DNA of 64,000 nt from Seiridium cupressi (taxonomy: Eukaryota; Ascomycota; Sordariomycetes; Amphisphaeriales; Sporocadaceae): the NCBI GenBank assembly GCA_036674765.1, contig JARVKI010000086.1:1-64000 (forward strand), in the 5' to 3' direction. The notes under the pieces were generated by a model that was not told the DNA's origin, ran no database searches, and worked only from the letters and a program-made list of their open reading frames with translations. The first letter of the stretch is position 1. Every line of letters starts with the position of its first letter. Below are positions 35,343 through 47,123 of this stretch, piece after piece. The translations under genes and the position numbers were made by a program.

Positions 35343-35530
35343 GGTTATGGTATGGAGCAGACAAGGTCTGCGCGGACGGGAGAGAAATCAGCCAAGTCCG
35401 ATATATCTGGTTGCGACGTCGACGGCAGGTATCGCGCGAGCGCGGTGGCTGCAGCTGACGTGGAGTGGTGCGGTGCGGGAAGTCTGGAAGCCACTTCGAG
35501 ATGAGCAGATGGGAGCCTCTGGTCGCAATG

Positions 35531-35545
35531 TGACGTGACGTGACA
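35531..35545. promoter_or_regulatory. Overlapping TGACGT repeats, CRE/bZIP-like, upstream of somA
   Basis: TGACGTGACGTGACA contains two TGACGT half-sites and a third TGAC in direct, 5-base-spaced order, 189-203 bases before the somA start codon. TGACGT is the core of CREB/ATF-type bZIP sites. Binding is inferred from sequence only. Confidence 0.45.
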
Positions 35546-35972
35546 GATCCCAAATTTGGCCAAGTCGGTGGGTTAACTTGTCTCGGTGAGCGACAGCGGG
35601 CGCCGACACTAACAGAACAGGACCTGAATCAATCCAAGGCGAGATCCAAATAGCCAAGCGCTTGTTGCTCGCGCTGATGTTCCGTCCGAATTGACCTGAA
35701 GTACGCAGATTTTCTGGGTGGCAGATAGTCCGACAGGAGGCTGCAAGGACCAATGAGTGTCCGCGTGGGAAGGTCGCGGCGCCTCTAATCAGTCTCTGAA
35801 GAGGCGGAAGAACGAGACGAGCAGCCTCAGGCGCGAATATGTCCTTTTAACCAACGGCAGAAAAAATACAGGCGCGATGCAAGTCAAGAGCAAAAGCCGA
35901 TAATGAACAAGCAATGCAGCAGAAGTGTGTTCAATGGCGACCACAGGATTACCGCGATGGAGGACACCCACG

Positions 35973-35974
<2 letters not shown>

Positions 35975-36014
<40 letters not shown>
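35975..36014. repeat. (AG)20 on + strand, (CT)20 on the somA transcript strand
   Basis: Forty bases of perfect dinucleotide repeat about 630-670 bases upstream of the somA start codon. Pyrimidine tracts on the transcribed sense strand are common near fungal transcription starts. Confidence 0.9.
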
Positions 36015-36018
<4 letters not shown>

Positions 36019-36617
36019 TAGTGTGAAATGGGGGAATAGGGATAGCCGTAGGACGGGGATGCGGAAAGACGGTGGCAGGTCAGACTTTGAGAGTCGCGAC
36101 ACAAGCAAATGAGCAGCGAAAACACCAAACCAATCCAGTCCTGTGGTAAGGGAAGAGGGAGGGAGAAAAGAATGATGACCTGGAACAGCGATGAGCAGGT
36201 CGCGTTGTTGGAGGCGGTGATTAATCTCCGAAAGCTAGCAGTGCGGCGAACAGCGGCGACCACGGCAGGACTTTGAGTTGACGAGCAACAGTGGTCCAGT
36301 CAGAGTTCGAAAGTCGAAGGCCGAAATCGTACTCCAAGGATCTCGCGATATCATCGACGGGGGGAAGCGACGATGAGGTTGCGGACAAGCGGACAAGAAT
36401 AGTCGTCTTGGTCAGTCAGCCAGCTGGGCTGGGGGGGGAGAGGTTGAGTCTGTGGGTGGTGGTGGTGGTAGTGGATTAGGATGATTGTGGTGTTAAAAGA
36501 TGGCGTGCAGGAAAATGGGTAGGTCGCACTGGGGTCCGCAGCAGCCAACGTCTCTACCTTGTAGGCCTGGGTGAGGTCGGCTGACAATTGGGAATAACGG
36601 GGGCTGGGCTGGTCGCC

Positions 36618-36668
36618 AAAAAAAAAAAAAAATCAACCGCCAGGAAGCCCGGGGGGGGGGGGGGGGGG
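36618..36668. repeat. 15-A run and 18-G run
   Basis: A run of 15 A (36618-36632) is followed 18 bases later by a run of 18 G (36651-36668). They precede the gap by about 65 bases and may mark a region hard to sequence. Confidence 0.85.
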
Positions 36669-36733
36669 TTGGATATTCAACCAACGCACAAAAATTTTAT
36701 TAGATTGGTGGTGGTGGAAGAAAAACACAAGAA

Positions 36734-36743
36734 NNNNNNNNNN

Positions 36744-36807
<64 letters not shown>
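36734..36807. other. Assembly gap (10 N) followed by 64 C
   Basis: N at 36734-36743, then an unbroken C run to 36807. Such a homopolymer next to a fixed-size gap is most likely a sequencing or gap-closing artefact, so distances across this point should not be trusted. Confidence 0.9.
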
Positions 36808-39800
36808 ACGATAGTCCCCAAAAGCCCGATAATTTGATATGATAGCTGGTTCGAGAAGCACAAGACCTGCTAAAGCCCCGATTCACTGGTGTTACGTGAA
36901 CGGAAAGGAATATTTCAAAAAGAATTAAAAGTCTCCAAAGGCTCTCCGAATCAAGGAGTTCCTTGGGAACTGTACAGTTGGAAAGTCAGCACTGACACCA
37001 AGCAATGGTGTTGGACGAATGTAAGTGCGAGAGCGCATATGCAATATGAATATGGATATGACACCCGACTGAAAAGCTGGGGGCAGAGGTCAGAAAGCGC
37101 ATTGCGCAGAATAGAGGACAGAAAGAGGAAGACACTGCCAGATCCAAATGCGTGCATGCAGTGGAACACCTACACTGCTTGATACAATGTAGAGTGATAC
37201 AGAATGCAGATCGGGGGTGGTGGAAGCGCTGATGGACATTTTTGGGGCGACGAACCTTGAGCAGTTAGGTAGCTACGGCACTGTAGGTGCTGTGCTAATA
37301 AAGCGGTACGCTGCACTGGGGCTTGCAGCGCCTCGAGCTAACGGAGAGGTGGCCGGCAATGTCGCTGGGTAATCCCGCTATGGGGAGCCGATACAGCGGA
37401 GGCTGCGTGTGCGGGCAACGGCTGTGACGACTGTGGCATTCAAATCGATCGATGTGGTGAATATACAAAAGGCAGGTGAGGCCATAAGCATACGGTGCAG
37501 AAGCAGGCCAAAGCAGAGCATTTACGTATGTGATGTTTAGAAGGGGAGGTCTGAGTATGACATGGTGGCCACCGAGTTTGTCGAGTTCAAGTTCAAGTTC
37601 AAATTCATGCTCCTGTTGGATCACTGCTTGCCAGGTGGCCTGGCTGCTCTGACTAGGTGCATTGTAGATACCTGAGGTACTCCAGATCGGGGGAGGGGAA
37701 AATGATTCAGAACACTGACAGCGAAGCTCAAGCTCCGGCTCAGGCTCAGGCGTAGATTTAGGCTCGGGCTTGGGCCCCAGGCGCTGGAGGGGTCCAAGAG
37801 GTCCAAGAGGGCCGACAGGTCAACTGGTCCCAGCAGTCGTGCGAGACAGCGCAGCGCTTCAGCAACTTGGGGTGGCAGGGGCACGCATGAACCTCGAAGC
37901 ACTGGCAGAGTCCATGGAGCTGGGTCGACACACGCGCACATTTCAGAACGAGCCACGAAGAAGAGTCGGGGGCAATCGTGCGCAGATTTCCTTTTTGGGC
38001 ATCCTTGGCGCCCCTCGCTGCGTATTTGTGAGCACGAGTCTCCAAAAATAAGGCTGTTCAGGCCGCCAAGGCACCAACATTCGTCTTGGCGCACCACCAT
38101 CAATCTGATGATCGCGACACACGTTCCGTCACGCTTCCACAAGATGCTCGCTTGCATCAGACGTGTTGGGGGGAGATTTGTCCAGATTCCCTCATCTCCC
38201 CGCGCACTATCATGCTTGGCAATTTTAGAGCATGCTATTCGCATGATTTTACGCCGACTTGCTGCAGTTTTGGCTGGCTGGCAGTCTCGGTGTAAAGCGT
38301 ATCACGGCGGAGCGAGTAAGGTCCGACTGGTGGTGTGGAAAGACCAAAACCGCATCCTTGGGCTAGGACTTTGCGATTCCATGGCAAGGTTTAGGATTAA
38401 AACCACTTTGCATCACTATGCTTTTCCGAGCTATAGAAAAACGACATGACTATGCCGCGCGAGCAATTCAGTCCCAGTCGTGCATTCCGTAGAAGTCGTA
38501 AGTTTGTCTGACCATTATCTTCAGACACGTTCGGGCATCTCGATTGCTCCAATCGTCTCTTGTAGTCGAGCGATGCTTCCATTCAATCATGGCTCCATAC
38601 TATATTCTCGACTGGCCCCGGTATGATAGCACCGGAAGAACTCGGCTCAACGAAGGTTCAATTGATCTTGTGACTCGACTCGTCTTATTGTCGGTCTCGG
38701 GCCTTGTCAGCTTTCCCCTCACCACCTGTCTCGTCCGTGTCCTGTATGTGCTCGTAGAGCTTATCCAACGATGGTAGGGCAAATATTCAATCTAAGTTTC
38801 GACATATGTAATCAGCTGTCAGCATTTGTCACGGCTTGGAGAAAAGAGAAAAGACGCAAGTTTGAACTTCTCACAAGCGTGAGCGCAGAGTCTGGAGAAT
38901 CTGCGGCGATCAGCATTACTTGGGCTGATGTTGCGTATACTATACACGAGCATCCATGAGTATGGCTTGTCAAATGGATCTATGGATAGTAGGTACCGTA
39001 GATCAGCGGCGCGTTCTTTGTTGCTCCACTGTTCAACCGCGTCAACCTTGTTCACCTGCTAAACTAACGACATGCCCAGGATGCTTGCCTTTAAACATTT
39101 CTGGGGTTCATCGTACTATGTATGTCAATCTAATGAGGTGGATATACACGGCTATTGGGCGGTACATGTAGTACAAGCATGCTCGTGCTAGGCTCTCGAT
39201 GAGGTTAACCCGGCACGATCAGCCAGCGCGCTGATTGCATAACTTGACCCTTTCAACCAGATGTAATCCTTAGCTTCGGCACTCTAATGGCTGCAAGCTC
39301 GCATTCGATGTAGTAGATGAGTAATGGATCGACCCCAACTTTGCAACCCAGATCCGCCTGGCGCATTCACCAACGCAGGTACGACGCACCCGAGCGTGGC
39401 TTGAATCCCGACCAGGCGCATTTCTACCCTGGCGAATGCAACTTTATATCGGCACCCTGTAATATGACACATTCTCGTTTTTGAACATGCCTGAGCTCGA
39501 CATGGAATTCCACATGGAAAGTTAGCCGCTTCTGCTGCAAGAAGCCGGATCTGCGGAGCCCGGCGCCAATTTGGCAGGCAGCGGTACGTCACGCATGGCC
39601 TACGGCTGATGCGGATTCGCGGGAGTAAATATTAGACGAACCGAAAGTGCCGTGACAAATCCATATATACAGGTGTCCCGGTGATCGGGGAGCGTCGTGG
39701 ATTCTGCAAGTCACATTCAACGCCGTAGCTCCGACTTTGAAAATTGCTGGATTCCTATTTTGGTAGCAAATGACTAAAGAAAGGCATTCATTCGCCTTCA

Positions 39801-39926
39801 TCCTTAGTCAGCGAATAATGCTATCGACGACCTCAGCCTGGCTAAGCACTATGACCCAATTATTGATTCCATGGGCAGCTTCGGCCGGAACCCTGATCCA
39901 ATTCATCCCAGCATAATATCGTCTCT

Positions 39927-40698
39927 CTAGTCGTCCTCTGGGGGCAGTTCATCGTCGATATATCTTATCAAGCTTATCCGCATCTCGGTAGTATCGTTTC
40001 CCCTCAATACATCGCTTATAAAGTGTGCTTCCACCTGCATCTGTACCATCTCCAAGGCGCCTCGCAGCACACCGCAGAAGATGTTCGAATACCACAACTC
40101 GTCTTGTGCACGGCCATCGTCGGGCAGCTCGACAAAGTCGGCCAAGGGATTCTCCTCGAAAACCAGCGAAAATTGCTTGCTGTCGTTGGTCCAATTTGTG
40201 ATGGTCGGTGTAATGTTTAGGAAGATCTTGAATCCAACCTAAGACTCGCATACATTGTCAGCTTGAATCTATTCCGTCATGTGCACAATGTCACATGTGT
40301 TCGCGGCAACGCACCTTCGCTACCATCTCAGCTGTCTCCCGGAAATTGGCACATCGGCGCATTGTATTTGACTTTGCGAGGTAATCCTCAATCAGCCGCA
40401 AGCCGATGTTGTAGCCCATTCTGTCCAGCTGCTTGTTTACCTCGACGTAGTCGCCTTCGAAGTCCTTGCATAATTGGGCGACGATGGTGCCGTACGTGAG
40501 AGTCACAAGCTCGGCGTTCACCTTGTCGATCCGGCCCCTAGATGGGTGTTAGAATGAGCGCCTTTCCTCTAGTTCGTAGTGCCGCTTACTTCCAAATCCT
40601 GATGTAAAGCACAAAGTCAGTTTGGGGGTGATCGAAGTGGCCCAGCGGCTTGCGAAGACGTACTCCTCGCCCACGCGGGCGGCCTTGTTTGCTGACAT
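39927..40698 (-). CDS. bet3: TRAPP complex subunit Bet3 (TRAPPC3)
   Basis: Core subunit of the TRAPP tethering and Rab-GEF complexes acting in ER-Golgi and Golgi transport. Four exons: 40664-40698, 40590-40598 (only 9 bases), 40315-40537 and 39927-40238, giving 192 residues. The microexon encodes part of EIWK and links MSANKAARVGEE to GRIDKVNAELVTLTYG; skipping it or reading through breaks the family N-terminus. Hallmarks: TYGTIVAQLCKDFEGDY, MGYNIGLRLIEDYLAKS, the conserved acylation-site Cys in MRRCANFRETAEMVAK, VGFKIFLNITPTITNW, and NPLADFVELPDDGRAQDELW. The C-terminus is WYSNIFCGVLRGALEMVQMQ followed by an acidic end. It diverges from SNRNP40, with 523 bases between ATGs. Confidence 0.93.
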
Positions 40699-41221
40699 GC
40701 TCGATTGTCGAGCTTCACTCGCTCTCGCAAGCTCAGGGCATCAGGATTTGAAGAGGACAAGCTGATCTCACAGGTTCCACTCGTAGATCGTGACTCTGAT
40801 TCGTCTGATCGCAGATTTGGTGCGTTTTCGTGGAGGTAGATGTCGATTTACAGCTACGAACCATTAGGTAGCTCCATTTACGGTTACCAATGGAAGATGG
40901 GCAGAATTGCAAGGCGGTGAGAGTTGATGGTGGGGGCCGCAAACGGCCATCGGCCACAGCGAACTCCCGACATCACCGTCTCGGCTCGGAACATCGCCAG
41001 CACCGATCTATTTTCTCGAGCTGGAGCTGTCTGTTTCTATGTAGCTTCGAGCATGATTTGATTGCCATTGGATGGGCGACTGGAGGGCACTCATACACAA
41101 TATAAATTCGCCAACCACCTTCACGACGACCCATCGAACCCCGCGACTTCGACCTCCTTAACGCGAGAATACCAATTTCCCTTCCTCCTATCTTCGCCGT
41201 TCGTTTTTGTCGCCAGACATT
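40699..41221. promoter_or_regulatory. Shared divergent promoter, bet3 / SNRNP40
   Basis: 523 bases between outward-facing start codons. An ATTGG (reverse CCAAT) box is present near 41067 (GCCATTGGATGGG). No TATA box at a useful distance except AATATAAAT near 41099-41107, 114-123 bases before the SNRNP40 start. Confidence 0.35.
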
Positions 41222-42406
41222 ATGGCTGAAAAGCGCCCCCGCCGCCCGTCTGATGATCCAGGCGCGGCTGGCCAGATGATTGTCAAGCGACAAAACGTGG
41301 GAACCACTACTGCGCTTGCTCGACGAGATGGTCCCTCAAGTGGCGCCTTGATTCAGTCGGTAAGCAGGGCGCTTCGTTGCACATTTGAAGACAATTGATG
41401 TACTGACTGTTGCTCCCTAGGCTCCAAGGACGAGTAGCCTCGATGCTCCCGTGATGGAGCTCACTGGCCATTCTGGTGAAGTCTTCGCAGCCAAGTTTGA
41501 CCCAACAGGCAACCTTGTTGCCTCTGGATCTATGGACCGTAGTATCCTGTTGTGGAGGTCGCATCACGACTGCGAGAACTACGGTGTCTTGAATGGCCAC
41601 CGCGGCGCAATATTAGACCTGCAATGGTCCCGCGACTCGTCTATTCTGTTTTCTGCATCAGCTGACATGCATCTTGCGAGCTGGGATCTAACATCAGGCC
41701 AGAGGATACGAAGGTATATCGGACACGAGGAGGTTATCAACACCATGGATATCACCAAGCGTGGCGAGGAGATGTTGTTCAGTGGCAGTGACGATGGCAC
41801 CATCGGCATTTGGGATCCACGAACGAAGAACGCCGCCGATTACATCGAGACAGAGTATCCAATCACAGCGGTAGCAGTATCGGAAGCTGGCAATGAGATC
41901 TACTCGGGTGGCATCGATAACGACATCAAGGTCTGGGACCTGCGGAAGAAGGATATAGTATACTCGATGCTAGGCCACAATGATACTGTGACAAGCTTGC
42001 GTGTGTCGCCAGATGCGCAATCCCTGTTATCCTACGCCCACGACTCTACGGCCAAGACATGGGATATTCGGCCATTTGCCCCGACAGAACGGCACATTCG
42101 CACCTTTGACGGCGCGCAAGCAGGTATCGAGAAGAATTTGATGCGCGCCAGTTGGGACAAGAGCGGCAGACAAATCGCCGCGCCAGCTGGTGATGGAACC
42201 GTGGTTATCTGGTCCAACGACAACGGCAAACTCCTGTACAAGCTTCCGGGCCACAAAGGCACAGTCAACTGCGCAGAGTTCGCGCCCAATGATGAACCTA
42301 TCAGTAAGTTGACCAGGCCCAATTATGCGAGATCCCATCCTAACACCATCCAATAGTTCTTTCCGCCTCCTCTGATCGCAGAATATTGCTGGGTGAACTA
42401 CGATGA
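41222..42406 (+). CDS. U5 snRNP 40-kDa WD-repeat protein (SNRNP40 / Spf38 / Cwf17)
   Basis: WD40 propeller protein of the spliceosomal U5 snRNP. Exons 41222-41359, 41421-42303 and 42357-42406 encode 356 residues. The basic start MAEKRPRRPSDDPGAAGQMI and VKRQN segment are typical, followed by VMELTGHSGEVFAAKFDPTG. Seven blades can be counted, including LNGHRGAILDLQWSRDSSIL, YIGHEEVINTMDI, YSGGIDNDIKVWDLRKKDI, MLGHNDTVTSLRVSPD and LPGHKGTVNCAEFAPNDEP. The last exon supplies only ILSASSDRRILLGELR, closing the seventh blade; without the 53-base intron (GTAAGT donor, CAATAG acceptor) the protein would lack it. A CAAGC pentamer array lies in the likely 3' UTR. Confidence 0.93.
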
Positions 42407-44373
42407 GCCAGGTGTTTGCCAGGCATCTAAGCGCAGAGTCAAGCCAAAGCCAAGCCAAACCAAGCCAAGCCAAGTCAAGCCAAACAGAGCTTCTGCGAGA
42501 CGAGAATTATAGTCCCGCAGCTAGGGAGTGATTAGCACCAACGGGGGAAATCAGTGCCCGTCGGACGCGAAACAGCGTTGCAATAGCAGCACTACAGTCG
42601 GGCCTCTCATGCGATTCGGCTTCTCCAGTCACCGTTTTCATTGATTAAGCCAACTACGGGAGTCCATTGGTTGGCGACGGTAACTCTACAGCAAGAGTAC
42701 TTGAGTTGATGGTGAACAAGGCTCAGAAGGTCTCGCCGGCTGGGGTTTGAGGAGTATGACACCCCATTGCCGCGCCCATCTGCAGGCAGTATCCTCTCAA
42801 GCTGTTGTAATCTAAACATTGGGGTCGCGGTGGCTTTAGAAACAAGCCTGCTGATGAAAGAGCTCATGAGGGCCCTTGGTAAGCTTTCACAAGCTATGGT
42901 TCATGAATAAATTGGATGATATTCTCCACTTAGAAAAGGTATGCCCTGTTGACCTTTGGGGAGCCACTTGCGAGAACCACATGCACCGACGCTGTCATTG
43001 ATGGCTAGTGGAAGCCTGTACGTAGCGAACCGTTGCAGCTGCCGGCAATGCAGGATGTGTCCCTGCATATTCGCAGATATGTCGCGCGGCAAAGGTGCGG
43101 GTTGGTGAAATCAATATAAAACTGGATGCGCCGTCCCCCGTACCCTCGTACCTCGCCCTTCTCGGCATCGGGCGGCTACTAGTCTGCCCTAAGTGGCATG
43201 GCGCCTCCTCTCGGTAGCCAATCCGAAACACCTGGTCCCCTGCATCACGTCTCATTCTCGAGCTCCCGCTGTCAGAGATGTCGTCGCTTCGGCTAGAGCT
43301 TCGTTCATTGGTTCCCAGCTGATATCTCATGGTTTCTGCCAAAATCAGGGGCTTCGACTCCCCCGGACAATTTTCCTCTGCTCATTGCTCCTGTCTAAAT
43401 GATTGGAGCCGCAGCAGCGAGGATTTTGAAAGTGCATTTGCTCTTTGGTTAATCCAGTGCTGGTCGCACCCTCCACTCGAGGAATGCGCTGTGCTTGCTT
43501 CCCATCTTCACTCTTTTCCGAGCCTTGACATCAAGTAGTTCTCTCCACCCATCTTCAGGGGAAGACCGCAAGGGGGCCCACGAGCTCGACCTTACGTCCG
43601 TGTCTTTGTCGCAGAGCGAACGCCTGTCGTTGATCAAGGCTTTTTCAAACGTCCTCGGTGTCCATGTACAATCCCTTGGCTGGTTTCCACTCCATACGAC
43701 TGTCGTCAATCGAACCTCAGGTCCGGAGTATTCAGCCTCCCTTGGCGTTTCCTCTGTCTCCTCGAGGCCTGCCTTTTTCGTCTTTCGGTTTCGTCTTTCC
43801 AATGGGGGCATAGAGACCAACAACCTTTTCCATTCCTATCGTTGAGCGCCATTGCGCTGAATCTATCTTTCTTCACCCTCGCTTAACCACTTATACGACC
43901 ACGGGCTCCGGAAGCCCGATTTTTGACCACCACTGCGTCCTTGGGCTGGCCTACAAGTTTTCTCCATTCGGTTGGGTTTTTAGATACAGTTCGTGGCTAG
44001 GTCTTGGCTCCTGGCCATTCGCGACCCAGGACGACTTAGGTTGTTGACCTACAGAAACTCGATCTTATAGCCTTACTCTCGAACCTGCGCTACGATTCGC
44101 CGACACGATTCGTATCCAAAACAAACCTGAGAGAATCCCATCGAGACGCGATTTGTTATGTGGTAGGCCACAGCCAACACCCCTTCATTCTGAAGCGCTT
44201 GATTTCGTGCGAAAGGGTGGCATATCCACCAGCTTCTCTACCAGAGCCACACAAACTGGTCGGACTAGGATCGACCGTTCGAGGAATTTAGTCCATTAAT
44301 TAACCGTTCGATTTTCGTAAGATCATGGTCCATCTGCGTTTCCGGTGACGCATGAGGAATTGCTGTTTCAAAA
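42407..44373. other. Intergenic region and probable long leader of the orphan membrane gene
   Basis: About 2 kb. The portion from 43.1 to 44.3 kb is C/T-rich on the + strand with many short frames, resembling a long fungal leader and promoter. The 116-codon frame at 43495-43845 has no recognised family and is opposed by an equally long minus frame. Confidence 0.4.
42440..42485 (+). repeat. Imperfect CAAGC/CAAAC pentamer array in the SNRNP40 3' flank
   Basis: About nine tandem units of CAAGC or CAAAC (some with one extra A), beginning 34 bases after the SNRNP40 stop codon. The strand is pyrimidine-poor, and no coding role is seen. Confidence 0.85.
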
Positions 44374-45770
44374 ATGGAGGCCATTCGAGCGAGACTTCTT
44401 CGACAAGCAGAGGTGTCGAATGGGCGGGAGACATCCCTGCAGACAAGGAGCGCATCTGAAATGGAGCAAGGACGCCATCCAGGGCAAGAGCAAGAGCAAG
44501 ATGGTAGGCGACGGTTTATTCTCAGTCGGCCGCGGCTTCCATCACTTCTTTCAGGGCAATCCCGGGGCGTAGGCAGATTGCAGAGGAGAAACACCGATCA
44601 GGGTGATGAAGACGGCCCAAAAACGCCGAGATTCCATCTTGGTTTGCCTTCTCTACCATCTGCTCGGCTTCACCTCCCGAATATATCTCGTACCACGACG
44701 CGAGAAGGATCTAGTCCTCCATCACCTCGAGGAGGCTTGCCACCTACGTCCGAGGAGACTCAGCCACGTGCTTCACTTCAGCGGTCACTTACCGACCGTT
44801 TCCCGGTTGTTGTTGAGCCTCAGCCAACGCACGCTCGAACAGAGTCCAATAGTAGCCGTAGCAGGCGGTCCTTCCGGGGCGCTGATCCTGCTGAAATGCA
44901 TCTCGCGGACCTCGCAGAGTCTGGGCGGCGGAGGCGGCACCGTACCAGAGCAAATCAATCTGAGCAAGGAGGAAAACCCAAGAGATTCTTATACTGCTTC
45001 CCGTGGATTAAAAGCCGACGGATACGATCCCAAATCCTGAGGTGCCTCGTGTCGGGGATGTTTTTGTTGTTGATGTTAGCAATATGTAAGTATTCGCCAT
45101 CGCTTTGCTTTGTTCGACGGAGTCGTCTTCCCTGGAATCGCCCAGCGAATATACTAATCCTGCACAACAGACCTTGCGCTCAGTGTCACCAAGAACATTA
45201 ACAACAGCGAATTTACCATCTTGCTGATACTCATCATTCTCTTCACGACTATCTTCTTCTGCCACGGCCTGATTCGGCTGTGTATGCTTATTGTGCGGCC
45301 CAAGTCGACTGAGGATGAAGAAAGAGCACGCTTACCGGAGATGCTTGGTCCCGGTGGTTACGCGGTCCCAAGGCGTCCGATTCGTGTCCTGTTGGCAAGA
45401 GATGAGGAAGCAGCCGGTGTAGAAAGCGAAACAACCAAGCTGCAGCCACCAGCTTATGGTCTTTGGAGAGAAAGTGTGGTATGTACTAAACCAGACAGTA
45501 CGCAGACGCTTCCTAAAGCAGATCACTAACGGACCCCAGCGTGTCGACCCAAATCGGATCTATTGGCAGCGTAACGACGTGACTCCAACGCCAGGCCAGG
45601 ACACGACATCTCGTCCAGCAACTGCCAATCGACCACCATCATATGCATCCGATGATGGTGTGGAATATGTGGTAGAAGCAAGGCCGAGGTCCACGGCACC
45701 TTTGGCAGATATGCAACTCCCTATTCATCCTTCAGAAATGGGAAGAGCAGGACAGCTGCCAACATTTTAG
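44374..45770 (+). CDS. Orphan two-TM membrane protein, fungal-type
   Basis: Exons 44374-45085, 45171-45478 and 45540-45770 encode 416 residues. The N-terminal 215 residues are basic and low in complexity (Arg, Ser, Pro, Gln; includes LPSLPSARLHLPNISR). A membrane hairpin follows: QILRCLVSGMFLLLMLAIYL at about 222-241, a short loop NINNSEFT with a glycosylation sequon, and ILLILIILFTTIFFCHGLIR at about 255-274. After that a cytoplasmic tail contains MLGPGGYAVPRRPIRVLLAR, PPAYGLWRESVRVDPNRIYW and NRPPSYASDDGVEYVVEARP, with two PPxY-like motifs (PPAY, PPSY) that could recruit a WW-domain ubiquitin ligase. The donor and acceptor pairs are GTAAGT/CAACAG and GTATGT/CCCCAG. I recognise it only as a conserved-looking fungal orphan; function is unknown. 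Confidence 0.75.
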
Positions 45771-47123
45771 AAATGTCCAAGAAAATATTGATGGGTAGGC
45801 GTTTTGGGCTGTTGGAACTCTTTGTTTGCTTCGTTGCATGATTAATTGGTTTGCAAGCAACGGCGCACCGGGGCGAGGCATACACTTATTGGGAGCAATG
45901 GAGTCATCAGTAGCATTCCGGGAATTAGTAGTAGGGACTACAACAGGACATAGTCTCGTATCGTATACCAGTAGTGACTGATATAGCCACACTTGCATCT
46001 TGAGCTTGAGGAGTAATAATGCGAGGGTGGCTAGTTTCTCTGTCGGCCCGGATAACATATACGTCGTGAGAAGGCACATGCAATAGTAACTAGAAATGGG
46101 CACTGGGATGAAGTTAAACATATGCCAATTGATAATAATACCGATATACACGCCTATTCGATCAACTACATGTATGAAAATTTCCTTGCTTTGGCCGCTG
46201 GGTAATCTGATCTCCAAGTTAGATTGTTTCACGCAACTGCTACATTGTAGGCGCAGGAACCAGAAGGCTCGACCATCGGGCGCCAGCAATTATTAGAATC
46301 TGTTCCAGCCGATCCTGAAGATAGGACCGATATAGCTAGACAATAAAGTTGACGTGAGAAAGCCGTCGCTCGAGTCATGTATGCACTCATCGTTAACTCA
46401 CACTGAATGCTTGTGAGCTTATTGATATAAAGAGACTCACCACTTAGAGTTCTGCTCCAAAAATAAACCATCCCACCCAAGGAAACTGCAATGTAAAGAT
46501 GGAAACAACTTGATGCCAGAGTATCTGTCAAGGGCATGAATAAAAATATTCCGTCAACTTCACTCAAGGCTACATCCGGACAAACCCAATTTTCTAACTC
46601 TGACAAGGGATGAATAGATTTTCGAATGTAAACTGACTTGAGTCAGGTCATTATGGTACTCGAAACATCGCAACTAGCCTTTCTGGTGAGCTTCCTCGAC
46701 AGTGTGACGGTATTACTGTCGGTATTGTCAAAGATTAAATGCCATCTTAGGATTTGAAAATTGCCACTGTACCTAATGGGCTTGCTACAAATTTAGTCAG
46801 CTGATTCTTTGTTGGAGTTTCGTGAAAATGACAGCTCATATTTCAAACAAGGGGTTCAGCATGCCTCTTAGAGAGGCCCATAATTTACAGGAGTGGATAA
46901 TCTTTCTGCACAAAGCCAATGTTGAAAGTGAGGCTGGATATTGCGGGTCCAGGGTTTACGACAAGGGTATGGGATGGATATAAAATGTCTACTTCTCGCC
47001 AGGGGTTTTCACTGTTCTCTCCGTTAGCTCAAAAACATTGTCCTCAGTATTTCAAATCACGAACGTCCCTTTGGTCTGATGTCATCTACAATCACGTCGA
47101 CTTACCATCAACCCCTCAGCAAG
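45771..47123. other. Intergenic region
   Basis: About 1.35 kb, AT-richer than surrounding genes. A minus-strand frame at 45732-46289 overlaps the previous gene end and has no recognised domain. Nothing else supported. Confidence 0.4.

Larger units (their letters stand above)
35343..39926. other. Long upstream region of somA and gene-poor interval
   Basis: About 4.6 kb. It includes a CRE-like tandem, a (CT)20 tract, poly-A and poly-G runs, a 10-N gap and a 64-C run (all listed separately). From 37.5 to 37.8 kb there are degenerate short repeats (TCAAGT words near 37578-37605; GGCTCAGGCTC/GGCTCGGGCTTGGGC words near 37730-37775). No frame carries a family feature. Long, complex upstream regions are usual for developmental regulators, and the somA leader probably extends well into this interval. 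Confidence 0.45.

Noticed and set aside
36588..36863. Frames with poly-Pro/poly-Gly runs across the gap
   Set aside because: Created by homopolymers and N bases at the gap; not protein-coding.
43350..43375. tRNA T-arm-like sequence GGGGCTTCGACTCCCCC
   Set aside because: The loop is one base too long and no matching D-arm, anticodon arm or acceptor stem is found upstream.
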